A DNA stretch of 64,000 nucleotides from Lindgomyces ingoldianus (GCF_010093535.1 NW_022985203.1:1-64000); one strand, 5' to 3'; counted from the stretch's first letter, positions 34,422 through 46,714 are shown. Made by a program: numbers and translations. The notes: generated by a model from the sequence alone, not told the origin.

Positions 34422-36342
34422 ATGGTGGAACTGTCGCCCGGCGCAAGCGTCGCTGTAAGTCTATCCCCAGGGCAGGCTGGAATCGTGCTTCTTACAGAGA
34501 CGCGAGCTAATACTAGACCTGCACAGCTCGGAGTCATTGTTGGGCTCGTCTCGACCAGTGTCCAGAGCATCGGCTTGACCCTCCAGCGCAAATCCCACCT
34601 CCTCGAAGAAGAGAAAGAGGACGACTATGAGCGGAGACCCCCCTACAAGCGGCGGAGATGGCAGGTCGGTTGCGGACATGCTATACTGAAGATATTTGGC
34701 TGAACTTGATAGCTTGGCATGTTCATGTTTCTCGTCGCGAACATCGTGGGGAGTACAATCCAGATCACAACACTACCCCTGCCAGTTCTCTCCACGCTCC
34801 AGGCAGTACGTAGCCTCCTCACGCTGCTCTCTCCTGCTTCCCCTACGCTTGGTGACTAATTGACTCCAGTCTGGTCTCGTCTTCAACTCCATCTGCGCCT
34901 CCATCATCTTGAGTGAGCCCTTCACCCCTTACTCCCTCGTCGGAACTATGCTTGTCGCTGTAGGTGCGGTTCTAATTGGCATATTTGGAGCTCTCACCGA
35001 ACCATCGCATAACTTGGATCAATTGCTGGAGCTTCTTGGCAGGCGTCAATTCATCCTGTGGATGCTTGGAACCGCTGTTATGGTGCTGTTGTTCATCGTC
35101 GCTAATTGGGTCCTCAAACGCATCTATCACCGTCCCACGCCGCGACAGCGCCTTCTCCGAGGCTTGTTCTTTGGCTGTGTGAGCGGAATCCTCTCCGCGC
35201 ATTCCCTCCTCATCGCCAAGAGTGCCGTCGAGCTTCTAGTTCGTACCATCGTGGATCGCCACAATGAGTTCAATCGATGGCAGTCATGGATGATCCTCCT
35301 CGGCCTTGTATTCTTCGCCCTATCGCAGCTTTACTTCATGCATCGCGGCCTCAAACTATGCAGCACCAGCGTTTTATATCCCCTCGTTTTCTGCGTCTAC
35401 AACATCATCGCCATCATAGACGGCTTGATTTACTTCCATCAGTCCTCGAGGCTTCCAGTCTTACATGCCGGACTAATCGCTCTTGGCACCGTAATTCTTC
35501 TCGCAGGGGTAGTTGCACTGAGTTGGCGATTAGAAGAACACGTCGAACAACCCCCCTCGCCGGTCATCGGCAAACATAAAGGGCGCGTGCCCACGCCATC
35601 GACCGTGCTAACGCCAGGCATGGGACTTGTCCACGGTGTGCTAGACGAAGAACCTGAATATCCCGTAGACATAGAAGAACAGCAACCCGGAGCGCATGGC
35701 TCCATTGCCGAGCAGCGCAAACGCCACGGCATTGACGAAAGGACCCCCCTCCTAGCTCGTGCTCCTACAGCGCCAGGCCTAACCCCAAAGTCGAAGAAAC
35801 GCCCATCAATCGACACCCATGGCAGACTTAGTCCAAATCTAAGTCCCTCTCCACGCCGACCCCCGCGTAGGCGCCGCATGACTGTCTCAGAGGAGACAAA
35901 CGAGATCTGGGATGAACTTAATGATCGTGAATACGTCAGATCACCAGCGAGACGTTCTGCTGATCTAGAGCGCAGACCTCGCTCAGGGACTTTACCTACC
36001 CGCCGAAAGAACTCAACGTGGCTGACTCAAGTGCGAAGACGGTCCTGGTGGGAAGGAATGGGCGTTGGCAGCTTACGAAGCAGTGTTTCGCAGGGCAAAA
36101 GACCTGCACATGGCTCTGGCGCCTTTCTTGGAGACCATCCTGATCCGGAAGATGGCTCTCAATCTGACCCTGACGCAGTATTGAACTCTCAGCCTAGGCG
36201 AAGGCGTGGTACATGGGGTTTCGGCGATTTAGGGAGTCGAACGAATCAGGATGTGCTGGGTGATTGGTTTAAGCTGAAGTGGTGGCGGAAGAGATGGAGA
36301 GAAGGAGATGAAGATGATTCTGGCGGGGACGGGGGAACATGA
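34422..36342 (+). CDS. NIPA-type magnesium transporter (DUF803 family)
   Basis: Predicted multi-pass transporter for Mg2+ or related cations at the plasma membrane or endosomes. Four exons, 34422-34454, 34527-34664, 34713-34805 and 34870-36342, encode 578 residues. The N-terminal part has the NIPA fold of about nine membrane segments: LGVIVGLVSTSVQSIGLTLQ, LGMFMFLVANIVGSTIQ, LPLPVLSTLQASGLVFNSI, then SLVGTMLVAVGAVLIGIFGA and LYFMHRGLKLCSTSVLYPLV. The first exon codes 11 residues and the second intron is only 48 bp. The last 250 or so residues are a basic, serine- and arginine-rich cytosolic tail, longer than in animal NIPA proteins but common in fungi. Head-to-head with V-ATPase subunit E. 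Family identity is secure; the ion transported is inferred from relatives. Confidence 0.9.
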
Positions 36343-36599
36343 TATCGCATTGCATTAACATTGTAAGAATTATATACGTGAAGCACGCTTAGGCTTTCCT
36401 TCTCGTGACCCCTAGCATATACTTATGATCTAGCCCAAACGGGTTAGGTTGTTTTAGGTAAGCCCAGACCAGGCATCAGCATATAGCTCAGCCTTACTGT
36501 CCACAACCTAGAAGGCCTGTCAGAATCACCTCAGAAGCAAATACAAATAGGGTCATACTATCATTCAAGTGTTAGGGCTCTCAATCAGTATTTCTCTCT

Positions 36600-38609
36600 A
36601 TGGACCTCCAGCTTGACTGTCCAATACACCCTGCCTATGCCGATCACGTCGACAGCACCTCCATCCGCCTCTTAAGATTCTCTCGGGACGAAAATGGACA
36701 TTTCACTGGGCAGCTTAAGAAATTTCGCTTGGAGAGTGCTCCCCCCTTCTACTCTTTATCATATGTATGGGGTAAGAAGACATTCTCGACAGGCATCACC
36801 TTCGGGTCGGACTGGCTACTCGTATTGACGAGTCTCGCTCCTTTCCTCCACATGATCTGTCAACACAAAGATTTCTCTGATAAGGATTGGTGGTGGATCG
36901 ACTCAATCTGTATGAATCTTGATAATGTTGAAGAAAGGGCAACGCAAGTGAAAATTATGGGTGACATTTATCGAAGAGCTAGTAGAGCCATTATTTGGCT
37001 CGGGAAAGAGAGGGAAGAAGAAAGTGATTGTCTCGGTGCTGTTGAATTCTTGAAACAGATTGCTGATCTCAAATCCGCGCTCGAAACCAGCGAAGTCCTC
37101 CGTGAGCAAATCCGCGATAAGAAATTCGCTGTTCAATGGGATGCTGTTGGGAAGCTACTAAGCAGAAGTTGGTGGACAAGAGTATGGACATTGCAAGAGT
37201 TTATTCTGCCTCGCGAGGCTAAGTTTTACTGCGGGTCGAGTAGCATCAGTCGCTGCAACTTCAAGTTAGCGATGTACAGCATTCATCTTTGTAAGAGCCA
37301 TGACCACAAGCTAGTCCCAAGACACGCCTTTGATGCTGCTTGGAATCGACGGCGGATACACCAGTGGTTTACCAAGTCCAACGGAATAAACCTCGTTGCT
37401 ACGATGGCGTACCTAGGTAATCACGGTGCGACAGACTCAAGAGATCGCATTTACTCCGTACTCGGCATTATAACGGACCACGACCGCCGTCTGGTAGGAG
37501 ATCCTGAATACAAGTCCGGCGTCGAACAGGTCTTCGCAAACCTAGTACGATCTTTCTGGAATGAGTATCACAGTCTAGATATCGTTTGCTTCACACATAT
37601 CTTCAACCGATATGCCGGGAGTCTTGACACTGATGCGGTAGAAGTGGTGCCGTCATGGGCACCAGATTGGCGAGCCTACGTTCAGTCTTCGCCTGTTCCG
37701 CTGATGGCAAGTCAGAGTGCGAGCGAGCACATTGGGAACTTCCGCCCGCTAAATTCGAGGGACTACGAAGCTGCGTACGATGCTCCTGGCTCCACCTTAC
37801 GTAACCGGGCGAACGTCAGGTTCTCCCACAATCTCAAAGAAATGTGGTGCGATGGGATAGTTCTCGACTGGATCGACGGTCTCGGTGGTCTTGAAAACTG
37901 CAAAACTCGTTGCACAAGTAATGCTTGCAAGGAGGCCGGTCATACGCCTCAGCAAAGCTTGCAAAGGCAGCGCACCAATTTCGGGACAGGCCCAGGGCCT
38001 ATTCAGCAAATTGAAGCCATTGCTCACTCCCTCGTTCTCGACCGCGAAGACAAGTACCTCCGAAATCGAGCGCCTCGACACTTTACTTCCGACTTCCTTG
38101 TCCTTTGCTATTCGTGTCTGAATGGCGAAAATGTCGACCCCTTATTCTCAGCATGGTTCACGCAGAATAGAGATCTTCTTATATACGACGGATGGAGTCT
38201 TGGGTCAATTATGACCTACATTCTCGAATCTCCAGAGCCATCGACGTTTTCATTACTGCCGTCTCCCTCGATACAGATTCGATCTTCCGGAGATGGAGAT
38301 CCATATGTTGAAAAACCAGATGAAGCAGACAATTTCCTAGACCGCTTCAAGGACACTGTAAGACACAAATCCCGAAGACTTATGGTTACAAGGAATGGGT
38401 ATTTTGGAATGGCGCCTTGCATGGCTCAACGGGGCGAAGTGGTTGCAATTTTGTTTGGGTGTAGTATCCCCCTTGTGCTTAGGAGCGTGGGAGTTAGGGA
38501 AGCGTGGCAGGTAGTGGGAGAGGCATATGTGCATGGGTTCATGGATGGGGAGTGCTGGCGACTTTTGGATGATAAGGAGAGGAGTGTTAAGACTTTCAGA
38601 CTCGTTTAA
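36600..38609 (+). CDS. HET-domain (heterokaryon incompatibility) protein
   Basis: A single exon encodes 669 residues. The HET domain spans about residues 50-200, with its conserved elements in order: FYSLSYVWG, WWWIDSICMNLDNVEERATQV, IYRRASRAIIWLG and WWTRVWTLQEF. HET domains are TIR-like cell-death inducers in fungal allorecognition. Downstream are the usual accessory blocks ATDSRDRIYSVLGI and VVPSWAPDW, and a C-terminal stretch with RGEVVAILFGCSIPLVLR. No NACHT, ankyrin or WD repeats are fused, so this is a stand-alone HET protein. The ATG at 36600 starts the only sensible frame. Partner or trigger unknown; no known het-locus partner is adjacent. Confidence 0.93.
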   Translation: MDLQLDCPIHPAYADHVDSTSIRLLRFSRDENGHFTGQLKKFRLESAPPFYSLSYVWGKKTFSTGITFGSDWLLVLTSLAPFLHMICQHKDFSDKDWWWIDSICMNLDNVEERATQVKIMGDIYRRASRAIIWLGKEREEESDCLGAVEFLKQIADLKSALETSEVLREQIRDKKFAVQWDAVGKLLSRSWWTRVWTLQEFILPREAKFYCGSSSISRCNFKLAMYSIHLCKSHDHKLVPRHAFDAAWNRRRIHQWFTKSNGINLVATMAYLGNHGATDSRDRIYSVLGIITDHDRRLVGDPEYKSGVEQVFANLVRSFWNEYHSLDIVCFTHIFNRYAGSLDTDAVEVVPSWAPDWRAYVQSSPVPLMASQSASEHIGNFRPLNSRDYEAAYDAPGSTLRNRANVRFSHNLKEMWCDGIVLDWIDGLGGLENCKTRCTSNACKEAGHTPQQSLQRQRTNFGTGPGPIQQIEAIAHSLVLDREDKYLRNRAPRHFTSDFLVLCYSCLNGENVDPLFSAWFTQNRDLLIYDGWSLGSIMTYILESPEPSTFSLLPSPSIQIRSSGDGDPYVEKPDEADNFLDRFKDTVRHKSRRLMVTRNGYFGMAPCMAQRGEVVAILFGCSIPLVLRSVGVREAWQVVGEAYVHGFMDGECWRLLDDKERSVKTFRLV

Positions 38610-38854
38610 GAGGATAAGAAAACCTTGAAGCCGAAATAAATGAGTTGAGAGGCCGATATTATATATCATTTACTTTGTACTTGCTGTCATAGAATTGCTG
38701 AATACATGCAAACTTGTGGAGAGCATCCATAACCGAAAGAGGAAGTTCATGCCCAGCCAATTGGCGAAACCTCGGCTAGTCACGCTGGTCTTCAAGCTCA
38801 GCTCCAGAAATCATCGCAACTCAAACACGAAACTGGATCACCACCCCTCACACA

Positions 38855-40155
38855 ATGCTCGTCTCTCTGACCGTCGGCAAAGTCGACGCCGGTGTCGCCG
38901 TACTACTCACAGATGATAAACGCCTTGTATGCCCTCCCTTCCTTCCAATTATCTTCCCCAATATCCACCTTCACACAGGCACACCCCTGCCATTCACCTA
39001 CCACTTACAATGCCTTAGATCGAATTCCCCTCCATCCTCCTTCCGCCAGATATTTCCTCAGGCAGCATTGTCGACATTACGGTCGCACGAAACCACAAAT
39101 CCGAATCCGAAGCCTCCTCTGCCTTCCACTCGCTCCAATCCACCATCTTTCGCACCTTCGGCCAGCGCTCGCCGACGGCGCCTATCCTCCGCTGCCGAAA
39201 CGCGACGCAGACCTCCGTAGTGCTGGAATGGGATCCAATTGACATTGCGACTGCCGAGCTGCGCGGCCTAACGCTATATCGCAATGGTAGCAAGGCAGGC
39301 ACGATACCTAAGCCGACGGAAGTCCACAGCACGAAATTGAGTGGCTTGGCTGTGGACACGGAATATGTGTTTCATCTCGTTTTACGAACTTCGGCTGGCA
39401 CGTATACCAGCGACAAACTTAAAGTGCAAACGCATAAGATGACGGATTTGTCTGGAATTACCATTACTCCTGGCCATATGCCAGCCGCGCTGCGCGAGAG
39501 TCTGCAGACGACCGTGGAGCGCATTGGCGCGAAGATTGTGGATACGGTCAGGATTGATACAACTCATTTCGTGTGTACAGAGGGACGAGGGCCGAGCTGG
39601 GAGAAAGCCGTAGAGAACAATATCCCCGTCGTGGTGCCAGATTGGGTGAAGGGATGTGAGAGGGAGGGCAGGATTGTGGGGGTGAGAGGATACTATCTCA
39701 ACGCGGATCCAAGACTGAGGCAGATTGGTCCTGGAACGGTCCAGCAACACCCTTCACCACAGCCGCAACAGCAGGTTCGAAGCCCGATAATGAGCCCCAG
39801 GACGGAGGTCACACCACCGACACCCGAGAGACCAACGAGAGAGAGGAGTCAAGATAGTGAGAATGCTGCTCCCCCTCCACCGCCACCGAAGAACGATGTG
39901 GAGGATGAGGAGAGTGAGCCAGAGACGCCACCGGAGCCGAAGACACACGCTGAGGAGCAGAAAGTCAGGACCGAAGACCTGAAGCCCGGCACCGAGGAGA
40001 CGGACGAGGATGAGAGCGAGGAGGAAATAGAGCCTGGAGCTAGTAGTGCCGCGAAGGCAGCTGAGGCCGGTTTACCTGTCAGGAACAAACCTGGACAAGC
40101 AACTGTGGAAGACGAAGAGGAAGACCGTGCAAGTTTCCACGATGTAAGGCTCTGA
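38855..40155 (+). CDS. CHS5: Chs5-like exomer subunit (FN3-BRCT)
   Basis: Scaffold of the exomer complex, which carries cargo such as chitin synthase III from the trans-Golgi to the cell surface. Two exons, 38855-38926 and 39019-40155, give 402 residues. The N-terminus (VSLTVGKVDAGVAVLLTDD) is the Chs5 dimerisation motif. A fibronectin type III domain follows (VVLEWDPIDIATAELRGL to FHLVLRTSAGTYTSDKL), then a BRCT domain (ITITPGHMP to VVVPDWVKGCEREGRI and YYLNADPRLR). The last 150 residues are an acidic, proline- and glutamate-rich tail, as in relatives. The intron is 92 bp (GTATGC...CTTAG). The order N-terminal motif-FN3-BRCT-acidic tail makes the assignment secure. Confidence 0.93.
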
Positions 40156-41373
40156 TTAGAGTTTGGCGTTCATCTCATCCCAGTGGATCTTCTATAGGCA
40201 TTAGGGTTGAGCGTTCTGCGGGAATAGAAAGCGCTGTTGGGGTGTTGGGACTTGTAATTCACCCTGGGGCGTAGAACAGGCAGGAATTTTATTGAACTAT
40301 CTATATCTCTCCGTCAGCGTACTCTTACTTCCAGTCCATAACTTCTCTTGAACAAGAAATAATGGTAAGTAGAATTCTAGGTATTCACATATTTCCTATA
40401 TGAGGCCCTCCTACTTTGCCGTTTAAAAGGAAAGACTAATTCCGGACCCTCAGCGAATCTAGAAGCCAAAATTATCTAGCCGGAACAACTATGACTCGAT
40501 CGAATACCATCAATCATTCTAAATTGGAAATAAAATAAAATAAAATAGAAATTTCAACTCAATTAAAAGGAAAGTTCTGGTATGGTCCGTGAATGTGGGG
40601 GGCTATGTTACAGGCACACGTCTAATATGCAGGGCCATCTCTGCAAGCCTAGGACATGGTAGTTTTTTTGCTACTTTCCCAGCAGAATTTAGGAAGCAGA
40701 TAGATCTTATAAGTGCGGGGATGTAGGGTGGTCTAGAGTTTTCAAAATGAGGGTGGGGGAAGTGGACTGGAAGAGGGGAGGGGGTTAGGAAGGAAGGTGG
40801 GCATTAGTTGGGTGAGCAGTTGCATGTCGAGTTGTTGCAATTTATCAACTCTCTACGCTTATATGGAAGAATTCAAAAATGGGGTTTGTTGTGGTGGGAA
40901 TATTTAGACAGCCGAAATGCATCGACCCGTAAAAGGAGGTCGACGTGAGAGGTAGTGGGAGACATATTGAGCCTTACAGACTAGTATCTAGGCCCTTCAG
41001 GGAAGAGAGAATAGAATACAAAACCTAACCAGAGTGAGGATTAGTATCAGTCCAGATATCTGTACCTGCAAAACTGGTAGTCTCAATTGGCATCGAACCT
41101 AGGAATGGTCTAATTAACGCTAATCCCAGATAGGCAAAGTTGACATTAGACGCGTGAACGAGTTGGTTAGCCCTAAATGGTGCGATTTACGACCCCTCCA
41201 CAACTCTACACTCGTCTCCCTATCCTGAATGGGAGCTATGACGCTTGTTGCATGATTCGCAAAAGGGTGGTTTCTCAGCAGTAGGTTGGAGTCATCGCGG
41301 CAGCTCAGTTGGTATGCACTCAATTAGGAGAAGATGATGTCGATGGGTGGTGTTGATCAGGCTTGCAAAGGTC
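40156..41373. other. No gene recognised; short AAAAT repeat
   Basis: Intergenic. A short microsatellite of about four AAAAT units lies at 40527-40548. Confidence 0.4.
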
Positions 41374-41380
41374 TATAAAA
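41374..41380 (+). promoter_or_regulatory. TATA box of epoxide hydrolase gene
   Basis: TATAAAA 122 bp before the ATG at 41496. Transcription would start near 41405, so the upstream in-frame ATG at 41406 is probably at or before the transcript start. Confidence 0.55.
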
Positions 41381-41495
41381 GAGCCCTGATATTTCACGGT
41401 TCTGAATGTTGCAAATCTCATCACTTCTTGAGTCAATTTTCTTCCTGAAGAGCCAAACAACACTTCTTTTAAACCCTCAAACTCAAACTCCAAAA

Positions 41496-42692
41496 ATGTC
41501 TTTCGAGCCAACTCCATTTTATATCTCCATACCCCAGGAGAAGTTGGATGACATCCAAAACCGCGTTAAGAACTACCCGTGGGATACTATCACCACATAC
41601 GATCCCTCCTGGAATCCCGGTCCTCCACCAAATGAACTCCGTCCCATATGCGACTACTGGAGCTCCAAATACGACTGGCGAGAGACGGAGAAGACTATTA
41701 ACAGCCTCCCACATTTCAAAGCCAATGTATCCACCATGGACATCCATTTCATCCACGAACGCGGCAGCGGTCAAAACCCACAACCTCTCCTCCTCCTCCA
41801 CGGCTGGCCATATTCCTTCATCAGCTATACTCATCTCGTCCCTCGGCTCGCACACCCCGAACGCTATGGCGGAAAAGAGGAAGACGCGTTCACTGTCATA
41901 ATCCCAAGCTTCCCCGGCTTCGCATTCTCTTCAATCAAGGAGCCACTTTCCCCACGACAAGTTGCTGGCATCATGAACGATCTCATGACCTCCGTCCTCG
42001 GGTATAAAACATACATAGCCCACGGTGGCGACTGGGGCTCCTACACATCCGATCTCCTCGGCTTCCACTACCCCAATTCTTGCATTGGCGTGCACATCGG
42101 TGGTAATAGCAGTGTGCGTCATTACGGCGGTGCGGCCCACAGCGGAGAATATGTCAAGGATGCAACGGACGCTGAAATTTCATTCGCGAAACTTGAACAC
42201 GGGATTTGGCAGACGGAGAAAGCGTACAACCTCATTCAAAGCATTCGGCCCTTGAAACTAGCTTATGCAATGATGGACTCCCCCGTTGGTGTCGCAGCCT
42301 GGATCCTCGAAGCATTCCACGTATGGGCGGATCTGCGAGGGAAGAGTTTGACTGAAGTGTTTGACGTGAAAATATTGATAGACGAAGTCATGATATACCT
42401 CGTCACCAACACGTTCAATACGGCAACCTGGATCTATGCTGCGGATTGGAAGGACAATCAGTGGACATTGCCTGAAGGCAAGAAAGTCGAGGTTCCGACG
42501 GGATTTATTGCGTCCCCGGATCCGGTATTTCCGGCCCCGCCACGAGAAGTACTGGAGAAGAGTCATCGTAGGATTGTGAGGTGGAGGGATGTGAATGAGG
42601 GTGGACATTTCTTATTTTATGAGGGTCCGGATGTAGTGGTGGAGGAGTTGATAGAATTCGGGAAGGTGGTGAGGGGGTTGAGGATTGAGTAA
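41496..42692 (+). CDS. Epoxide hydrolase, microsomal-type alpha/beta hydrolase
   Basis: Opens epoxides to diols by the alpha/beta-hydrolase mechanism. A single exon encodes 398 residues. The N-terminal EHN domain (FYISIPQEKLDDIQNRV, WNPGPPPNELRPICDYW) is specific to the microsomal (EPHX1) type. Core motifs: oxyanion loop HGWP (102-105), nucleophile Asp179 in GGDWGS, and catalytic His371 in NEGGHF. Unlike mammalian EPHX1 it has no N-terminal membrane anchor from this start, so it may be soluble. Starting at the upstream in-frame ATG (41406) would add 30 residues with some hydrophobic character; the context AAAATGTC and the TATA position favour 41496. Substrate unknown; detoxification or secondary metabolism are possible. 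Confidence 0.92.
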   Translation: MSFEPTPFYISIPQEKLDDIQNRVKNYPWDTITTYDPSWNPGPPPNELRPICDYWSSKYDWRETEKTINSLPHFKANVSTMDIHFIHERGSGQNPQPLLLLHGWPYSFISYTHLVPRLAHPERYGGKEEDAFTVIIPSFPGFAFSSIKEPLSPRQVAGIMNDLMTSVLGYKTYIAHGGDWGSYTSDLLGFHYPNSCIGVHIGGNSSVRHYGGAAHSGEYVKDATDAEISFAKLEHGIWQTEKAYNLIQSIRPLKLAYAMMDSPVGVAAWILEAFHVWADLRGKSLTEVFDVKILIDEVMIYLVTNTFNTATWIYAADWKDNQWTLPEGKKVEVPTGFIASPDPVFPAPPREVLEKSHRRIVRWRDVNEGGHFLFYEGPDVVVEELIEFGKVVRGLRIE

Positions 42693-44662
42693 TTACGTAG
42701 TTGTAAGAGTTGAATTGACTGTATATTGGTGTGTGCAGAAAACAGATATATGGGACAGCCTTTGTATGCTTCTCGATTTAATAATGCCCGTAAGTATGGA
42801 CACGTCTCGCGCCTTAAAACAACCTACCTAAATGACGAACGAAAGATACAAAGTAGAAGAAAGAGATCGAGCCCACAAATATAGGTAATCAAATAATAAG
42901 AAATAGAAATTCAGAACAGCACCTGGCAAATAGGTGAGCAGGCATTGACGGAGCTCCTAGAACAAAAGAATGGTCTGCTCATGATGAGATGTGGGAGAGA
43001 GGTTCGAGGGAGAGAGCCTCCGCTCAAGGCCCTCATACCTTTTTCTTCATACACATGTCCAAATTCCTAGACTTGGTTTGCTTGGTTTGCTCTTCCGCGC
43101 CCCACTGCTTCTTATGAGCCTTCCATGCTTCTTTCAGCTCTTCCTTCTATTTCGGACCCCCCATACCCCCCATACTACTGAAACCTAATACGATGCATTT
43201 CTCCTTGAACTCCAACAATCCTAGTCTTGAGGAACATGCGCTTGGTTGTTCTGGACTAAGCATATCGTTGTTCTCGATTCCGTCGCACAATATTCCCTCT
43301 GGACCCTTATACCTGTAATTAATGTCTATAACGATCTAGTGAACAGGAAAGTCTAATGAAACCGAGAGAACAGATTGGTTCTTGTTGATCATTCGGAAAC
43401 CGCCTAGATGATTGATTGGCCTAATGCCCCCGTGTCTTAGGATAGCGTTACACTTTCGCAGTAAGTGGCCTTGGGCAAAGACTTCGATATCGCGCAAAGA
43501 CCCGAGCAGAGATCCTTCGGTGCCGTACTTTACTTGTTTTTCGCGGATGTAACACGCTGTGAGATGCTGGATATAACAAAGCCTTGGGGTGCTAGACAAC
43601 ACCTTCTTCTCCTACTATACCGAGCCTAAAGCACACGATCTGATCAACTCGTTTCACGTTCTTTGCATTTTCCTCTGAGGCTTCTTATAATTGCTTGCAA
43701 TATTTTATCTCTCGGCTTCTCTTCTGGCCCTTGTCCTCATTGAAGGGGACATCAGTCAGACTTGTCAAGAAGAAAAGTTTGCGTTTCCAAAGTCCAACTT
43801 GCCTTGATCAACTACCTAATTGGGTTAATGATCTTCCTGTATAGGGCTGCGCGTCCTAAATAGGCATAACGTTTCTCGCTGACAATGAACTTAACTTGCT
43901 TGTTGAGAAGTCTAAACATAGATATTTACGAAGCGCGTTGTGAGATTGTTGGGAGTGCGTCGAATTATAAGTTGGTTTCTAGTCTTTTCTTGAGTGAAGA
44001 CTAGAGACTAAACAGAGAGTCTCTGTTATTGCTCTCTTTCTAGAGTTCGGATACATGCGGTCTTGTGACTTCGGAATCCAGGGAGGTCCTCAGAGACTCT
44101 AGGGGATTATCAAGAACTTTATTCCCAATTCTGTATATAGACTTCTGGCTTCGTACTTCGTAGCTATGAAGGTAGCTAGATCAGTGCCAAACGAGAAGCT
44201 TCCACTGAGGTTATGCTCTCCCTTCCTGCTCTCCAATGATGTATTGACTTTTTTGTTTGAAGCGCAGGTATTTCGCCACTAGCGCTTTCTGGCTTAGAAT
44301 ATGGAGATTGAGATAAGGTCACCTTCCCAGATGAGAGAAATGCAACTGAAGGCGGACGAACTTGGAATACTAAATGCAGGTGGTTCCAATCTCGGAGCCT
44401 ACGAATAATCCCCTATGAGAAGTTCCCCAGAAGTCGAGCGTCTTTCCGACCCAGGGAGTTAGGGAGTGAGGGATACAAATACACAATACTAAGGTGGAAG
44501 AGTACATCTAATCCTAGCAAACTATTGGGTGATGGAGGTTGTGATTATTGCTCATGGTCTCACGGGGAAGTCGTTCGTGGGGATTTCATAATTTTCATTC
44601 ATACTAACTGTATCCCAAACGTCCAAGGTTCCGAAGTATCACAACCCTTTGCGCAATATCAA
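42693..44662. other. No gene recognised
   Basis: About 2 kb without a supported gene. Frames below 90 codons only, no domains, normal composition. Confidence 0.4.
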
Positions 44663-46714
44663 CTACAACTCTAGCACACCTTCCTCGAACTTCCATAACG
44701 AACCCGCCTTTTCTCCTCTGGGTCTCTCTAAGATCAACAATTCTTCCCGCGTTAGGCAGTCTAATAAGCACTGCGATTGTCCAGTCGTGGTAATCAGGAC
44801 CTTAAAATTGTCACGACGTAGCATCTCTACAAATTGGGCTAGGAAGGAAGAAGTGCTCGCGTCGTCTAACCACTGCAGCCCATCGATCACGCAGAACAGT
44901 TTTCCGGGGAGTATATCCTGGACATCTCGGAATACACTAGTGAGATGATCCCAGGAGTGTACACTTCCGTCAAGTTTTTCAAACCGCTCCTTAGAAAAAT
45001 CCTTGGAACTCTTGAATTCTGGAGGTGCCAGCTCAATCATCTGGCGTAGAATTCCATAAAATAGCGACATCAACCCTTGCATCTCCAGTGTGTTGCCCAT
45101 TTGTAGCCTTTCTCCGCGTTTCAGTTCGCAGAAGTAGGAAACGAGAGGGATATTAGACGCTGCAGCGAAGTCGATGAATTTGGCCGCGAGTATGGTCATC
45201 GGGTTTTCGAGTTCATCCCTCGAGGAGAAGTCGCGGGAGGCGATGGACAATATAGGAAACGAAGAAAGTTGCCTCGTCCATTCCGCGAGACAAGAGACGG
45301 CTTCTGGATCTACTGGGGTAGGAACGAAGAGGTCGCATTCCAGCCGGACACGATCGCGTTGAAAGAAGTCTTCAAGGGAGGCTGAGTTGAGATGTAGGTC
45401 GTCTCGTGACTTATTCGCACCTGGATGTTTTGTCAATCCGTACGCCCTGGGCGTTTCAGTTGTCTTGTGGAAACTGTACCTTGTACTGCTCTGGGATTCA
45501 TAATGTGCTCGCTCTCCAAGTCGAGAGATACTAGCTTGTATCAGCGAGGTGTGACATGGGCTTGCTAAGCTTGACTCACCATTCCCTTTTTCGGACTGAG
45601 CAGAGTCTGTGAGGAACTTTACGATGTTACGATATAGCTGAGCAACATTGTTTTTTACCTCCTGTTGCTCAACCCTCTGCCTCTCGATCTGGTCGGCGAC
45701 ATGTTGAGCATAATACATTGTCTCAGCGTGCGTTCTCATTACCCCTTCTAGTCCTAATCTCAAATCTTTCCTGGTCTCCTCAACTGTCAGTCTTGTTACT
45801 CGCTGCTCCGCCATGAGATGCTGAGCAGCTTTTCTTTTGATTATCTCGGACTTGCGCTTGATGTTATCAATCTCGCACTCGAATTCTTGAAGGAACCTCT
45901 CATTAAAAGAGTCCATCATTCTTTTTCTTCTTTTTTTCATGTACCAACTCAGGGTGTCTGTAAGAAAGAGAAAGATGTGGGCGTAGAGGTCCGCCACGGC
46001 GCGTTGCATCGCTTCTGTTCTGAAGAGCTCCATTTCAACCTCGCAGTCCGCGGAGTGTTCACTGATCATCCATAGGGCTTGGGAAAGCTCCTCAGCAATA
46101 TTTTCGTGATTTACACTTGCCTAATCAGAATCAGCCGTGATTAGCGTCTCCTATTGTGATGGTTCACCTTGATAAGAGTCGTAATCGTGCCGGCAAAGAT
46201 GGAAACATATTCGTTTCCTTTCGGGATAGTCTCAAGCATATTGCTATGTCTATCAAGTGCGCCACAGAGGCGATGAAAATACGTTATAGCTTTACCCCTT
46301 TTGCCCTTGTCTTTTTTAGCTTGCCATACCTTCCCTGCGTCAGCCACCATGCAAATCACGCCTTGCATGGTAGGTTCAGAGGCCCCCACGTCAACTCGAT
46401 CTTCTTTTGAATTCCCCCGTTGGAATTCAATCCATTGTTGTCGAAGTTTCTCCGCTTCCACAGAGAGGACGGCGGTGATTGGGTCACTTCCTTTCTTTCA
46501 GTGCATTACCGGTATGTCCATGGGCACTTATCACATACCTCTCCGAATAGGGTTCGAAAAACCTGCGCCATGGCTCGATTATATCCTCTAATGAAGGCTC
46601 CTCCGTACTTAGTATACGTCCTAGGGTATGTGCATCGCTTGTTGGAGGGAGGCGTTCTTGGGCGTGGAAGCTGTATATCCGAACTACTTTGCGTGGCCCT
46701 TCGATGTCTTCCAT
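44663..46714 (-). CDS. DUF7708-like protein with degenerate NTPase region
   Basis: Five exons by my model (46714-46539, 46486-46168, 46120-45580, 45530-45480, 45420-44663) encode 614 residues. The N-terminal half (about 60-330) is a helical domain of the kind called DUF7708 in fungal NLR-like proteins: MVADAGKVWQAKK, LETIPKGNEYVSIFAGT, then AVADLYAHIFLFLTDTLSWY. A coiled-coil-like stretch follows. The C-terminal half resembles an NTPase core with a Walker-B-like strand (LFCVIDGLQWLDD) and a sensor-like strand (FKVLITTTG), but I see no Walker A P-loop, so ATP binding is doubtful. The introns at 45421-45479 and 45531-45579 total 108 bp, so leaving both in also keeps the frame. Head-to-head with the AAA+ gene, starts 425 bp apart. 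Function unknown. Confidence 0.72.
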
